DNA of 64,000 nt from Symbiodinium natans (GCA_905221605.1 CAJNDS010002425.1:179001-243000), one strand, 5' to 3'; shown: positions 23,301 to 34,429, numbered from the stretch's first letter. Notes: generated by a model not told the origin, from the letters alone. Made by a program: numbers and translations.

Positions 23301-23632
23301 CTTAGGGTTTTAGGGTTTTAGGGTTTAGGCTTTAGGGTTTAGGGTTTAGGGTTTAGGGTTTAGGGTTTAGGGTTTAGGTTTTTAGGGTTTAGGGTTTAGG
23401 GTTTAGGGTTAGGGTTCCATGGTCATGTCTTAGTACAACCTCAAGGCGTAGCTCCATGAGCATGATAGACATGAAAAACAGCCTAAAACCCCTTAATGAG
23501 CCCAAACTCCGTCAGCCCTTCCAAGCATCTTAAGCCCAAACCCTAAACCCTAAGCCCTAAACCCTAAACCCCAAACCCTAAGCCCTGAACCCTAAACCCT
23601 AAACCCTAAACCCTAAACCCTAAACACCCGCG

Positions 23633-24834
23633 ATGGCCACAGGCAAGGATGGCCCAGTGCCACAAGCGGCTTTGAGGATTGACTATGCCTGCAGCTCAGC
23701 CCCCAAAGAACCTCCCAGGCTAACAGGGCTTAGGAGGGTTTAGGGTTTAGGGTTTGGGGTTTAGGGTTTAGGGTTTAGGGCTTAGGGTTGAAGAGGGTTT
23801 AGGGTGTTTAGGCTTCATCCCCCAAAAGACATCCAGGCTACAAGGCCTTGGGGGCTGAGGGTTTTTGCCCAAAACATTTCGTACAACGAGTTTATGGTTT
23901 AGGGTTTAGGGTTTCAGGTTTGGGGTTTGGGGTTTGGGGTTTGGGGTTTAGGGTTCAGGGTTTCAGGTTTAGGGTTTGGGGTTTAGGATTTCCGGTTTGC
24001 GTTTTAGGGCTTAGGAGAGTTTAGGGTGTTTCGTCCTCAGCCACAGGGCCTAGGGTTCACAGAAGTTGTCTGTCCTGACTAGATACATGCTACTCCTTCC
24101 ATGCCCTAAGAATCAACAGCAAGAAGCCCGGAAGTTCGGGCCTAAGGGCATCTCCAACAGCTAACTAGGGTTCCGGGCTCAGGGCTTAGGGTTTAGGGTT
24201 TAGGGTTTAGGGTTTAGGGAAGCAGACGGCGCCACCTGTGCAGATCCTTTCAGGGTAACTCGACCCTAAGCCTCTCTACCACAGGCGGGTACATGGATGA
24301 ACCCAGTCAGAACACTCAAAGTTGGTTCCCACATATCAACTCACCCAGCGATACTTCCAGAATCATTTGCACTACCAGTTACTCGACGAGTGCACTAATT
24401 ATAACTGTACTTATAACTGTACTTATAACCATATTAGGGCACTTAAGGGGCTTATAAGTGGGTTATAAGTACAGTTGTAATTGGTTAGTAAGTACCATGA
24501 ACCTCCAAGTGTACGAAGGCGATCATGAAGCAGGTCAGGATGCCTGTCTCTCTGCGTCGGTGCCTCCGCGTCTCCTGGCAAGCTCTGAACCCTGCCCACA
24601 AGCCCTAAGGGTCCATGTATCTATATAGTATATACTTGGGGCTTAAAGGGGTTCCCATATAGTAGCTTTAGGGCCCTAATATGTACTATATAGGTACATG
24701 GACCCTTTGGGAAGTGTCGCCGCCGGGTGCAGCGGGACTCAGGGCTCATAATTGCTAGCAGGCTCCCCTTGGACATGAACGAGTGGGAGATCCTTGAGAA
24801 GCTGTGCAAGCACTTCTTGAGATGTGATGTGTAG
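23633..24834 (+). CDS. Complete six-exon gene, product not recognised
   Basis: Exons 23633-23718 (ATG in GCGATGG context), 23845-23896, 24063-24159, 24285-24389, 24519-24577, 24715-24834 (TAG). Every join is in phase. Reading: MATGKDGPVPQAALRIDYAC..., PWGLRVFAQNISYNEFM, KLSVLTRYMLLLPCPKNQQQ..., GYMDEPSQNTQSWFPHINSP..., DHEAGQDACLSASVPPRLL, then RRRVQRDSGLIIASRLPLDM... ending LEKLCKHFLRCDV. About 171 residues, no signal peptide and no motif I know. Donors are GC (23719, 24160, 24578) or GT (23897, 24390). The intron 24390-24518 is a family-2 element lacking its left end, and 24578-24714 is largely a family-1 element. Confidence 0.72.
24605..24709. mobile_element. Family-1 element filling most of an intron
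   Basis: Near-identical reverse complement of 1958-2062. It ends five bases before the acceptor GGGAAG|T of the exon at 24715. Confidence 0.9.
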
Positions 24835-25453
24835 CCCAGGCCAAGTGTGTAGAGACCCGTCAATGGTCCTCCAACACTCAAAGATGGAAACCCACCCCCC
24901 ACCCCCCCACATCGGGTTCAGACGAAAAACCTCCCAAGAAGGCCCAAAACTTTAGATGGAAACCCCCCACAGGACCAAAAGATGGAAGCAGACGCAACAC
25001 TAAATCTGGGCATTGCTTTGGGATGATTTTAGATTTCCCTTCTGTCCCTTTCAAGGGAACCTATTCATAAATAATGTTCAAAGGGCTTTAAAGCAACACC
25101 CAGTTATTCAACAACCGAAGCAAGTTAAACAGCTCAAAAACCGCAAGCAAAAAGCCCTCGGACTCAGAGCGCTCCATGCAAGGACTAAACCCTAAACACT
25201 TCGAAGCCCTCCAAGCCCTGTATCCCTCCCAACAAATCCCTTTGCCCGTCATCCAAACAAGAGCCAAACCAGAAAAACTAAACAAAGCCACAAACAGGCC
25301 CGAGTCAACAACCTCCGTGAAGGGGACGTCCCGGGCCTGGCAAGCCCCCTTCGCGCTTGGCTGTTGAGGGTTTTTTTTGGGTTTAGCGTTTGGGGTTTGG
25401 GGTTTAGGGTTTAGGGGGTCCTTGGGGTTTTCGCGCTCCCCGACACAGACCGC

Positions 25454-26509
25454 ATGTTCTGGTTTAGAACGTTTCGGTTCGAGGTTTCGTACCTTGTGAA
25501 GAAAAGGCAGGGGTTCCATCTTTGTACCGTGCTGCCCGGGTCATGCTTAAAAATGTGTAAGCCCGAAACCCTATATATTGTTAAGCACCTACATACCTTA
25601 AGTTGCTTGAAGGTGCGCCCGTGGTACCTATTCTGGACACACTGGCTTTCAGGTACCTTCAACCCTGACTCCTAAATTATCCAAAACCTCAAAACCTCGA
25701 ACCCCCAAACCCCCAAACCGCGCACGCCAATTCCCCAAAACCCCAAACTCCCAACCCAAACCCTGACACCAAACCCCGCACCCAAATGCCAGTAGGGCTT
25801 GGCTTTAGTTGGTCCTGGGTGACCCTAAACCCTAAATCCTAAACCCTAAACCCCAGACTTGAGAGTCGGGGTGACGAAGTTAAGGATTTCTGGGGCTTAG
25901 CTTGGTTTTGGGTTTGTAGGGCGAGGCGCCGGACACCTTGAAAGACACTTTGCGCGGGCGACGAAGAATGAAGGACATGGCAATGGAGTTTGCAACCTTT
26001 GCCTCGCAGACCAATCACCCTTGAACCCTAAACCCTAAACCCTAAACCCTAAGCCTAAACCCGGTGCTGCGTGGAAGGACACAGTGTTGACCGCACCGCC
26101 CTTCCGCAACCCGGGGCCCCTTTTCCGGGGTTCCGCAAACTTCGAAAAGGAGGTCATGTACCGCTTCGACCCTTTGCACACGCTTCATAAGGGATGCTTC
26201 GCAGAACTTGCCGGAAGTGCTCTCGTGAGGGTTTTTAAGGGTTCTTTTTGGATTTTTACTTTTTTGGGGGGTTTAGGGTTCAGGATACACCGGACCCCCA
26301 AAACCCTTAAAGGGAGGCCGCCCAGCTTCAGTCTGCGACTTCGCGTCCCAGACCTTCAGCAACACCCGATACAACCCCGACTTCGTGGTTTGGGGTTTAG
26401 GGCTTTAGGGATTTTAGGGTTTTAGGGTTTAGGGTTTAGGGACCTGGTTTAGCGTTTAGGGTTTAGGGGTTCCCCCCCACCCTGGCAGGTGCTCAAAGAT
26501 GAGCAGTGA
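25454..26509 (+). CDS. Multi-exon gene, product not recognised
   Basis: Exons: 25454-25556 (ATG; MFWFRTFRFEVSYLVKKRQG...), 25613-25652 (APVVPILDTLAF), 25920-26000 (GEAPDTLKDTLRGRRRMKDM...), 26078-26216 (DTVLTAPPFRNPGPLFRGSA... then RFDPLHTLHKGCFAELAG), 26326-26387 (SVCDFASQTFSNTRYNPDFV), 26489-26509 (VLKDEQ, TGA). Phases agree except between 25652 and 25920, where a small exon may be missing. The protein is soluble-looking, around 130-140 residues, rich in Phe, Arg and Pro. No family recognised. A reader should trust the exon at 26078 most. Confidence 0.66.
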
Positions 26510-26603
26510 GCAGCAGCAGCCGTGGCTAATAGGGCCCAAGGTTGGACAGCTACCCTAAACCCTAAACCCTAAACCCTAAACCCTAAACCCTAAACCCTAA
26601 ACC

Positions 26604-26675
26604 CTAAACCCTGAACCCTGAACCCTGAACCCTGAACCCTGAACCCTGAACCCTGAACCCTGAACCCTGAACCCC
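26604..26675. repeat. Telomeric array converting to CCCTGAA
   Basis: CCCTAAA units from 26551 change to about ten clean CCCTGAA units (TTCAGGG), just after the stop of the preceding gene. Confidence 0.9.
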
Positions 26676-26765
26676 AAACCCTACTTGGGGAAATCCTGCG
26701 CCGGCACCCCAAGTTGCACAACCTCGCGGGCTATATGAGCCCAAACTCATGTTTAGTCCAGGGGG

Positions 26766-26868
26766 GTTTTCGCAATTAAGGGGGTTACCTTGTTGAGGTC
26801 CTTATTATAAGGGAATCCTACTATTTGGGGGGGGGGGGGGGTATTGTAGGGGCGCCTTACTTTCGTAA
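26766..26868. mobile_element. Short inverted-repeat-like element, family 8
   Basis: Shared by 17748-17850, 26766-26868, 59458-59561 and, reversed, 51983-52075: GGGGGTACCTTATTGAGGTC, CTTATTATAAGGGA, a G-run, and a 3' end CTTTCGTAA. Terminal inversion is weak. Confidence 0.65.
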
Positions 26869-27019
26869 ACTCCCGTATACCTGCCTAGGAGTATGGGAGT
26901 ATGGGGACACGATCCTAGTCATGTATATAGGGTTGATTTAGTCTCCAAGCAACTCAATTTTAAAGCTGTCCTTGGCAAGGTGCAACACCAGGCTAAAAGC
27001 TAGGGCCGCACTTACAGAG

Positions 27020-28140
27020 ATGGCACCAGCGGCAAGGAAGGAAGCTTTCAAAGACACGATGACCAGAAGAAAGGTCGTTTTTGTCGAAGATCGCACGCAC
27101 GACAGCCACAGACTAGCCCTAAACCTTAAGCCCTAAACCCTCAACCCTAAGCCCTAAACCGCAGCTCTGCCCGTATCCGGTTTTCGCAGGCCATGTGCCG
27201 CTCAGATAGGAGACGACATCAAGTCCCACATGGGGCCAAGCTGGTGCAGGTCACTGGTTTGGGTTTTGGGTTTAGGGCTTATGGTCCCAGATGTCGAGTT
27301 CCGTGCCCTAAACCCTAAACCCTAAACCCTAAACCCTAAACCCTAAACCCTAAACCCTGAACCCTAAACCCTAAACCCTAAACCCTAAACCCTAAACCCT
27401 AAACCCTAAACCCTAAACCCTAAACCCTAAACCCTAAACCCTGTCCAGTACCATTCCGGTCGAGATTCGCGCCGTTCCCGCAAGATGCAGTTAGAAGAGC
27501 TTATTTCATGACAGCCTGAGCCAATACCAATATGGAGGCAGCTTCCGGGTTCAGTGCCAGCTGCTTATTTCACAAGGGAACCTCTTCTCAAATGTTGCCA
27601 GGATGGGCTACTAGGCCTTGTAACCCCCAGAATCAGCCCTACAAATAAGGACCTTTCTCAAGGGGTCATAGGGTATGATTGCCGATACCCATCCTGAGGT
27701 AGGAGCCTGCGCATATGCTGCCGCTGCATCTGTTGGCTCAGCTGCTGGCGCTTCATGAAGCGCAGCTGACGAGCTAAGTTTCTTTGTGGAGAGGCAGCAA
27801 GGACGTAAGTCAAACCGCCCAGTAAGCAGGTCACCAAGGCCTTTTGCCTATAATGCCATGCCCTTCCAGTTTGTTGTGGGGTAGTTGGGGGTGTTCAGTG
27901 AACCCTAAACCCTAAACCCCAAACCCTAACCCCTAAACCCTCAACCCTAAACCCCTAACCCGCTATCCACGCTCCATGTGATGCTTGGAGTCCTGGGCGC
28001 ATCAAACCACCCCTCAACCCCGGAGACTCCTGAGACCCTCCCTTAACCCCAAGCCTACTTTTTTGCAGGTTACCAAGAATCCTATATTAGGGGTTTTGTG
28101 AACAAGAAGCCTTCAACCCTAAACCCTAAACCCTAAACCC
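27020..28140 (+). CDS. Gene start and two further exons, product not recognised
   Basis: The start exon at 27020 follows CTTACAG|AG and reads MAPAARKEAFKDTMTRRKVV and on, a good context for a spliced-leader acceptor just before the ATG. Later exons: 27196-27250 (PCAAQIGDDIKSHMGPSWC, phase 2 in and out) and 28072-about 28119 after TTTTTTGCAG|G (YQESYIRGFVNKK). The terminal exon is not settled; 27461-27500 may carry it instead. In the repeat-free part 27540-27880 frames are open on both strands, and a perfect hairpin GCGCTTCATGAAGCGC lies at about 27748. Confidence 0.4.
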
Positions 28141-28194
28141 TTTTCATTAACAAGAACAGCTTCAGGAGGATTTTGGGGGGGTGTTTTTGGAGCC

Positions 28195-28509
28195 ATGGCC
28201 TCTATGGATCCACCCCCACCTCCGGCCAAGAAGAGGCAGTTCTTTTAGGGTTCAGGGTTTTTGGGTTTAGGGTTTAAGGTTAAGAGGCGCCGTTCAGGTT
28301 GTGAAGTTGTCGGATCGTTTGGGGTTTAGGGTTTGGGTTTTAGAGTTTAGGGTTTGGGGTGTATAGGGTTTGGGGTTGAGGGTTTGGGGTTTAGGGTTTA
28401 GGGCTTAGGGTTTAGGATTTCGGGTTTGGAGGGTTTAGGGTTTAGGGTTAAGACACTCATAGTCCTCCATTACAGGAGCCTAAGTAGCCATCAGCAGCGC
28501 CCTCCGTAA
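28195..28509 (+). CDS. Small three-exon gene, basic protein, not recognised
   Basis: 28195-28235 (ATG; MASMDPPPPPAKKR, GC donor), 28287-28316 (RRSGCEVVGS, GT donor), 28476-28509 (SLSSHQQRPP, TAA). All joins are phase 2. The KKRRR stretch could be a nuclear localisation signal. An AATAAA motif follows at about 28531. The gene is very short (about 35 residues), so it may be an incomplete model. Confidence 0.35.
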
Positions 28510-29203
28510 TCCTTGTGGACCCGTTCATAAACAATAAAGACACCTAAATATCTCTTCCATCTAGTTATGACAAAGTTTGTCGTTTAGTGCTGGGGGCTTG
28601 TGTGTGCTGTATATGCCTTCGCGTAGGACAAAAGTAGCATCAAGGGCTTAAGACTCGTACCCCGAAGGTTGTACTAAACCCTAAACCCTAAACCCTAAAC
28701 CCTAAACCCTAAACCCTAAACCCTAAACCCTAAACCCTAAACCTTCCAGCCCCTTAGGGATCCTTAGTCCCTCAAAAGGGGCCCCAAAAACCTAAGGGTA
28801 TAACCCTAAGGGGGTCCAAGGTAGAACGCCCAGATAGTATGGGGTATATAGGTATACGTATGATCCGCACTCTTTCGTCCCCAAGGTGGGTCCTTAAGTC
28901 TTTAGATGTAGGGTGAGGCCTAAGCCCAAAGCGCAATGCGCCCTAAACGCTGAAAACCCTCAAACCCCTACAAGCCCTGTAATCCCGAAAATGCCCGAAA
29001 TGCCTCAGGAGCCCTCAACCCGAAACCCCAAAACCACTAAACCCTACAAGCCCCTAAACCCAAAACCCCAAAACCCCAAAACCCTAAACCCAAAACCCCT
29101 AAACCCTAAACCCCAAAACCCTAAACCCTCAACCCTAAACCCTACACCCTAAACCCTAAACCCTAAACCCTAAACCCTAAACCCTAAACCCTAAACCCTG
29201 CAG

Positions 29204-29283
29204 GCGGCCCACGGTGCCTGTCTTCGCCGCGCAGGAGGCGGCCTCTGCGGTGCAAGGGCCCCTGACAACCGGAACCCCCAAAG
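29204..29283 (+). CDS. Single convincing exon, gene not assigned
   Basis: After CTGCAG|G the frame reads RPTVPVFAAQEAASAVQGPL and continues TTGTPKG before a GA donor. Low bias to any known family. Telomeric arrays lie on both sides (29138-29198 and 29310-29420). Confidence 0.4.
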
Positions 29284-29857
29284 GAGAAAAAGGGGTTTCG
29301 GGGTTAGGATTTAGGGTTTTGGGTTTAGGGTTTTGGGTTTAGGGCTGTAGGGTTTAGGGCTTAGGGCTTAGGGTTTAGGGTTTAGGGTTTAGGGGTTAGG
29401 GTTCAGGGTTTAGGGGTTCGGGTTTATAGGGTTCAATGTTTTTTTGTTTGTTTAGAGTTTTGGGTTTTGGGATGCAGGGTTGAGGGCTTATAGGGCTTTT
29501 GTTTGTTTAGGGTTTGGGGTTTGGCGCGTAACCCTAAACGAGGGTCTGGGGCTGTTAAGCCTTGGCCCAGGGTTTAGGGTTTAGGTTTTAGGCTTTGGGG
29601 TTTAGGTTTTAGGCTTTGGGGTTTAGGGTTTAGGGTTTAGGGCTTCCAGGGTTCAGTTTGTTCTGTTGATGACTTGGGGCTCAGGAGAAAGTTCGGGGTC
29701 AGAGTCTGCGCAGGTTTCAGGGATTTGGGGGGGTGTTTAGGGCTTAGAGGGCTCAGCCTGGCATTTGGGGATTTGGGGGGGGGGGGGGGGGAGAGCGTTT
29801 TAGGCCCAGAGCGTTTCGGATTCGGCAAACAGTTTTGGAAGGTCTGTCGGTGCAGAG

Positions 29858-30552
29858 ATGGGTTCCGTGATCTGCTGGTTTGCTGATTTTGTGTTTACTA
29901 ACGTTCCTGAGCGAAGGAAGCGCAGTTAGAAGCAGTGCCGGCACCACGAGAAGCCCTAAACCCTAAACCCAAGCAAGCGAACCCGAAACCCTAAACCCAA
30001 AACCCGAAAGCCCCAAACCCTCAACCCCAAACCCTAAACCCCAAACCCCAAACCCTAATCTCCAAGCCCCAAACCCTAAGCCCCAAGCCCCAAACCCTAA
30101 ACCCGAAACCCTAAACCCTAAACCCAGGCCTAGCCAGGAGCCGGCAAACGCCGAGACCGCCAAGGAGGCCCAGGAGGCCGCTGTGGCTCGTAACTATAAG
30201 GGGTTTGTGGTTGAGGTTTAGGGTTTGGGGTTTTGGGTTTAGGGTTTAGGGTTTAGGGTTTGAGAGGTTTAGGGTTTAGGGTTTTGGGGTTTAGGGTTTG
30301 GGGTTTAGGGTTTGGGGTTTGGGGGTTTGGGGTTTAGGGTTGAGGGCTCTTATTTACCCAGAGGGTCCGTTTGTGGTACTATTATGGACTCAGGTACCCA
30401 AAACGCTATTTAGTAAGGGTTGTGGGTATACAGGCTAAAGGTGCATTCCTTAAGTAGGGTATTGGGCTCTCTGGGTAGCTGCAGGTTACCAAAGTACAGC
30501 CACGAGGCCAGCTAAGGCGCAATACATCAATAAAGCACCCAATAGTCCCTAA
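29858..30552 (+). CDS. Three-exon small gene, Ala/Glu-rich
   Basis: The start exon 29858-29908 follows GGTGCAG|AG ATG (MGSVICWFADFVFTNVP), the same AG-AG-ATG context as at 27020. Exon 30138-30189 reads EPANAETAKEAQEAAVA with a GTAACT donor. Exon 30485-30552 reads YQSTATRPAKAQYINKAPNS and its stop TAA is the first TAA of a CCCTAAA array. Phases agree. Between the last two exons lies an inverted-repeat element of the GAGCCC family (30352-30478). The first exon is hydrophobic enough to be a signal or membrane anchor. Confidence 0.5.
30352..30478. mobile_element. Short inverted-repeat element, family 4
   Basis: Ends ACCCAAAGAGCCCAATA and its complement GGGCTCTTTGGGT. Other copies: 34009-34107, 39479-39607, 40530-40749 (interrupted by a family-1 element at 40594-40701), 41533-41678, 51457-51611 (with a TA microsatellite in the middle) and 63690-63800. 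Confidence 0.75.
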
Positions 30553-30604
30553 ACCCTAAACCCTAAACCCTAAACCCTAAACCCTAAACCCTAAATCCTA
30601 AACC

Positions 30605-30755
30605 CAGCAGGCCCCTGAATCAGAGGTGCTTGGGACAGGTTGGCTTCAGTGAGTTGGTGCGCGAACCTAAACCCAAAACCCGACAGGCTCCCTCTCCGAG
30701 GTGCTTGGAACGCGTTGTACAGGTTGGTTTGACTGAGTTGGTGCGCAACCCTCGT
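30605..30755. repeat. Duplicated coding-like segment
   Basis: Two related blocks, 30609-30663 and 30683-30748, share GAGGTGCTTGG and AGGTTGG...GAGTTGGTGCGC. Translated in parallel they give ESEVLGTG and LSEVLGTRCTG after similar acceptors, so an exon seems to have been duplicated. Confidence 0.55.
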
Positions 30756-30849
30756 CCCAGGGCTGAAAGGCTTGAACGTGAACCTTCGGTTTAGGGTTTA
30801 GGGTTTAGGGTTTAGGGTTTAGGGGTTAGGGGTTGGGGGTTAGGGGTTA

Positions 30850-31900
30850 GGGGTTAGGGTTATGACGTCCAGCTGTGCACCGGGCAGACATATCTGACAA
30901 TGCAGTTATGCAGGAAGAATGTAGGTCAAAAATGCAGATCTCGACCTTCTCCATCGCAACAATGAGGGAAAAATGCAGACCCATTTCTCCTCCATTTTCT
31001 GGTTTCTGTATATAAAAGGCTGCATGACGGCTCCTACTTTTGTGTACGATATACACACATTTCATACATGCTCGGTAAATCCCCGTCTATTTTTTCGAGA
31101 GTCCCCGACACCGAAATTTATGGACGAGTCGCCTGCTGCCATAAATAGCCGCAGCCCCCGAAATACGCAACCCCCTTCCCCATCCGCCTGTTGCTACTTA
31201 GGGGTGGGGGGGGCGGGGGGCCATGCAACCCACACGAGCATATATCCTGGCCCCGGCGTCCCAACCCTCATTTTACCTTCATTCCTGCGGTGAGGCCCAG
31301 GCCAGCCTCCATTTTTCCGGCATTCCTGAAAAACGGCTACCTCCATTTTTCCTCCATTTTTCTTCCATTTTCCTTGCAAAAATGGAGCAAAAATGGAGGA
31401 AAAATGGAGGAACAATGGAGGAAAAATGGAGGCAAAATGGTGGCTGCCAGGAACCTCATTCCAGAATGGAGGCAGAATGGAGTCAGGAGTCCAGCCTCAT
31501 TCTGCGGGCGACCCCCACCCGGCCCTACCGGGCATACCCCGGCACCCTTCTGCACTTCAAACTCGAACCGTTTGGAATCTCGACATTCAGACTGGCGTGC
31601 CCTGTAATTGTCCAGCTGCGCCGGTTTAAAGTAATGACGCAGATAAAGAAGTGCCAGGTTCTTGTTCACTAGACTTTTCAGCATCAAACTCAGCTGTGAT
31701 TTTGCTTTTGTGCCACACCTACCTGACGCTTGCGAGAAAAAGTGAGAGAAGCTAGAACGCCTTGATTTCGCCAGCATTCTTGATTGAGGCCAGGAATGGA
31801 GGCGGCTTTGCCTCTACCCTCATTTTTTGGATGCTGCCCCCATTCTGCTATTCTGGGTGTCTGCAATGTTGGGCTTCATAAGGTTAGGGGATAGACCAGA
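30850..31900. mobile_element. AATGGAGG-rich fold-back segment, probable element
   Basis: About 1 kb without telomeric repeats. CCTCCATTTTT units (31315-31375) are mirrored by AAAAATGGAGG units (31380-31470), giving an inverted repeat centred near 31378, with more copies at 30990 and 31800. Frames are open in several registers and none is convincing. Confidence 0.5.
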
Positions 31901-31948
31901 TTTAGGCAGATCTAGACCCTCCAGCCCTTTTTGCAGCGTTTGTCGCAG

Positions 31949-32742
31949 GCCCCGCCGGCAACCAATGGTGCCAGTAATGGAGGCGCTGACTTTAGGGTTT
32001 AGGGTTTAGGGTTTAGGACCCTTATACCCGGGGTGGGGGTTGGGGCTTCTAAGCTACGCAAACACGCGACGGGCGCGCTCCCTTAAGTCTAAAGAAAGGC
32101 CCACTCCCCTCGCCTGTGCCCTGACGCACACCCTATAAACCCTCAACCCCAAACCCCAAACCCCAAACCCCAAACCCCAAACCCCAAACCCCAAACCCCA
32201 AACCCCAAACCCCAAACCCCAAACCCCAAACCCTAAACCCTAAACCCTAAACCCTAAACCCTAAACCCTAAACCCTCCCTTTTCTGTTGTTATTGTGGGG
32301 GCATAGTAACTCCCATGAGCTGAGTTCCCAGGCGGTGTGGGCTTTTGGGGTTTGGGAATTTAAGTGGAATCAGGGTTGTGGGGCTTAGGGTTTAGGGCTC
32401 AGTTTAGGGCTGGGTTGGGACGTTCCGCGGTATACTAACAGTCCTTAACAGGGAGTATCTTAAACTCTATTATAATCCCGATTAAGGACTGTTAGTATCA
32501 GGGGGAGCATCCCAAGTTTAGCGTTTAAACACCTCGAACCCCCCAATGCCCAAGCGCTTCCAGAGCCCAGAGCATCCCTAACCCCTAAACCCCTAAACCC
32601 CTAAACCACTAAACCCCTAAACCCCTAAACCCCTAAACCCCTAACCCCCAAACCCCAAACCCTAAACCCTAAACCCTAAGCCTCTGTCTCTCTGCAGGTG
32701 CACATCCGCCCGCACCCAAAGAAACGCAGGCTGGCGACTTAG
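31949..32742 (+). CDS. Two-exon 3' part of a gene, not recognised
   Basis: 31949-31996 follows TTTGTCGCAG|G and reads APPATNGASNGGADFR, its donor G|GTTTAGG being formed by a telomeric unit. 32698-32742 follows an excellent polypyrimidine acceptor CTCTGTCTCTCTGCAG|G and reads VHIRPHPKKRRLAT then TAG. Both are phase 0. The basic C-terminus could be a nuclear signal. Upstream exons not found. Confidence 0.42.
32145..32235. repeat. Homogeneous CCCCAAA (TTTGGGG) array
   Basis: About 12 clean CCCCAAA units precede canonical CCCTAAA units. A CCCCTAAA octamer run follows at 32579-32640. Confidence 0.9.
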
Positions 32743-32799
32743 GGATTTAGGATTTGGGGTTTAGGGTTTAGGGTTTAGGGTTTAGGATTTAGGGTTTAG

Positions 32800-33630
32800 G
32801 GTTTAGACGATTAAGCCTAGAGGAGGGACCCTTGCTCAGGGCGCTTTGTTGGGTTTTTTTGGGGTATTTGGGGCTTTGAAGGTATGTTTCAACATAAGCA
32901 AATGAAAGACTCAATGTGTAAAGCAAAAAATAGCGGAAAGTATAGTTGCATATTTTTGTATGGCTGACACCACGCTGCACAAACACAAAAGATTTAGGGT
33001 TTAGGGCATAGGGATACGGGATACAGATCCTCTGAAGCCCATTGCCTTACGTTTAGGCTTCATGGGGCCCTTAATTGACATATGAGGGTTGTTCAAAACC
33101 CCCCTTGGCTTCGAGTTATACTGGGGCGACCATCAGACAATGGAAATGAGGGTCCGCGAAAGTCCGCGATGGGCCCGCGAAAGACAACTCACGCTTTCGC
33201 GAAGTTTTGTGTTAGTACTGTTTGTACTGTAACTAAGACGGGTGTAAAATTGCCTCCGCGAAAGTCCGCGATGGGCCCGCGAAAGACAAACAGCTTTTCG
33301 CGAAGAATGGTCGTTTTGCCGTGAAGCAATTTCGAACAACCGTCATATGTCAATTAAGGGCCCCATGAAGCCTAAACGTAAGGCAATGGGCTTCAGAGGA
33401 TCTGTATCCCGTATCCCTATGCCCTAAACCCTAAATCTTTTGTGTTTGTGCAGCGTGGTGTCAGCCATACAAAAATATGCAACTATACTTTCCGCTATTT
33501 TTTGCTTTACACATTGAGTCTTTCATTTGCTTATGTTGAAACATACCTTCAAAGCCCCAAATACCCCAAAAAAACCCAACAAAGCGCCCTGAGCAAGGGT
33601 CCCTCCTCTAGGCTTAATCGTCTAAACCCT
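32800..33630. repeat. Large near-perfect inverted repeat, 295-bp arms
   Basis: Arm 32800-33094 and arm 33334-33630 are reverse complements with few or no differences over about 295 bp, including their telomeric flanks. The 240-bp spacer holds two direct copies of GTCCGCGAAAGTCCGCGATG (33152 and 33258) plus GGGCCCGCGAAAGACAA. Each arm carries the same 65-codon frame on opposite strands, an inevitable consequence of the symmetry. It may be a young fold-back element, a recent inverted duplication, or an assembly artefact. Confidence 0.9.
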
Positions 33631-33701
33631 AAACCCTAAACCCTAAACCCCAAACCCTAAACCCTAAACCCTAAACCCTAACCCCTAGACTTTCATGTCA
33701 G

Positions 33702-34263
33702 AAGCAGTGGCAGGGACCCCCGCCGTCCGCCCCACCGTCGGCTGCGCCACCGGCTGCGTTGTCGGCTGCGGAGCAGCAGAAGCCGGCAGCAGGGCAGGCC
33801 CTTCGGCTAGGTTTCGGGTTTAGGGTTGAGGGTTTAGGGTTTAGGGTTTAGGGTTTAGGGTTTAGGGTTTAGGGTTTAGGGTATAGGCGGTATAGGGTTT
33901 AGGGTTAGGGTTAGGGTTTTGGGTTTTGGGTTTTGGGCTTAGGGTTTTGGGTGTTGGGTTAGGGTTTAGGGTCATGGTGCGGGGCTTTCGGCTCTAGTCA
34001 AAGAGCCCAATATGCCTTCATGAAGGGAATCGACCGTTTAACATACAAAAGGGAGCCTTTAATATGATTTAAGGTATAGGGATCCTTCATAGGTCTATTC
34101 CTACCCTAAACCCCAAACCTCAAACCCCAAACCCCAAACCCTAAACCCTAAACCCACAACCTTAATTGAGGGGGTATTGTGCTTTTTGGGCATGGCAGTT
34201 GAAAGTCATATGTCTCCTTCACCGCGCGACCCTGCCAGGGACGGGGAAAGAAGGCAGCCGCGG
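33702..34263 (+). CDS. Pro/Ala-rich exon and following candidate exon
   Basis: 33702-33810 reads KQWQGPPPSAPPSAAPPAAL and then SAAEQQKPAAGQALRL with a G|GTTTCG donor. 34236-about 34263 (GGACGGGGAAAG...) is a plausible next exon with a GCAAAG donor; frame unsure. Low-complexity linker-like sequence; no family. Confidence 0.33.
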
Positions 34264-34429
34264 ATGCCAGGCAAAGGGGTGAGGATTTGGGGTTTTAGGG
34301 TGTAATTTAGGGTTGTAGGGTTTTAGGGTTTTAGGATTGTAGCATTTCAGGCTTTAGGGTTTTAGGGGTCTTAGGGTTTTAGGGTTTTAGGGTCTTAGGG
34401 TCTTAGGGTCTAGGGTTTGGCATGGAGGG

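Noticed and set aside
27196-27250. Dynein light chain LC8 similarity (DDIKSHMGPSWC versus the IKKEFDKKYNPTWHC region)
   Set aside because: Too short, and the adjoining exons do not continue the LC8 pattern.
27540-27880. Two protein-like minus-strand frames (KRQQLSQQMQRQHMRRLL and an Ala-rich one)
   Set aside because: Two overlapping frames cannot both be real and neither has a start or partner.
33442-33639. 65-codon frame present twice, once on each strand
   Set aside because: A by-product of the inverted repeat; no splice context or family.
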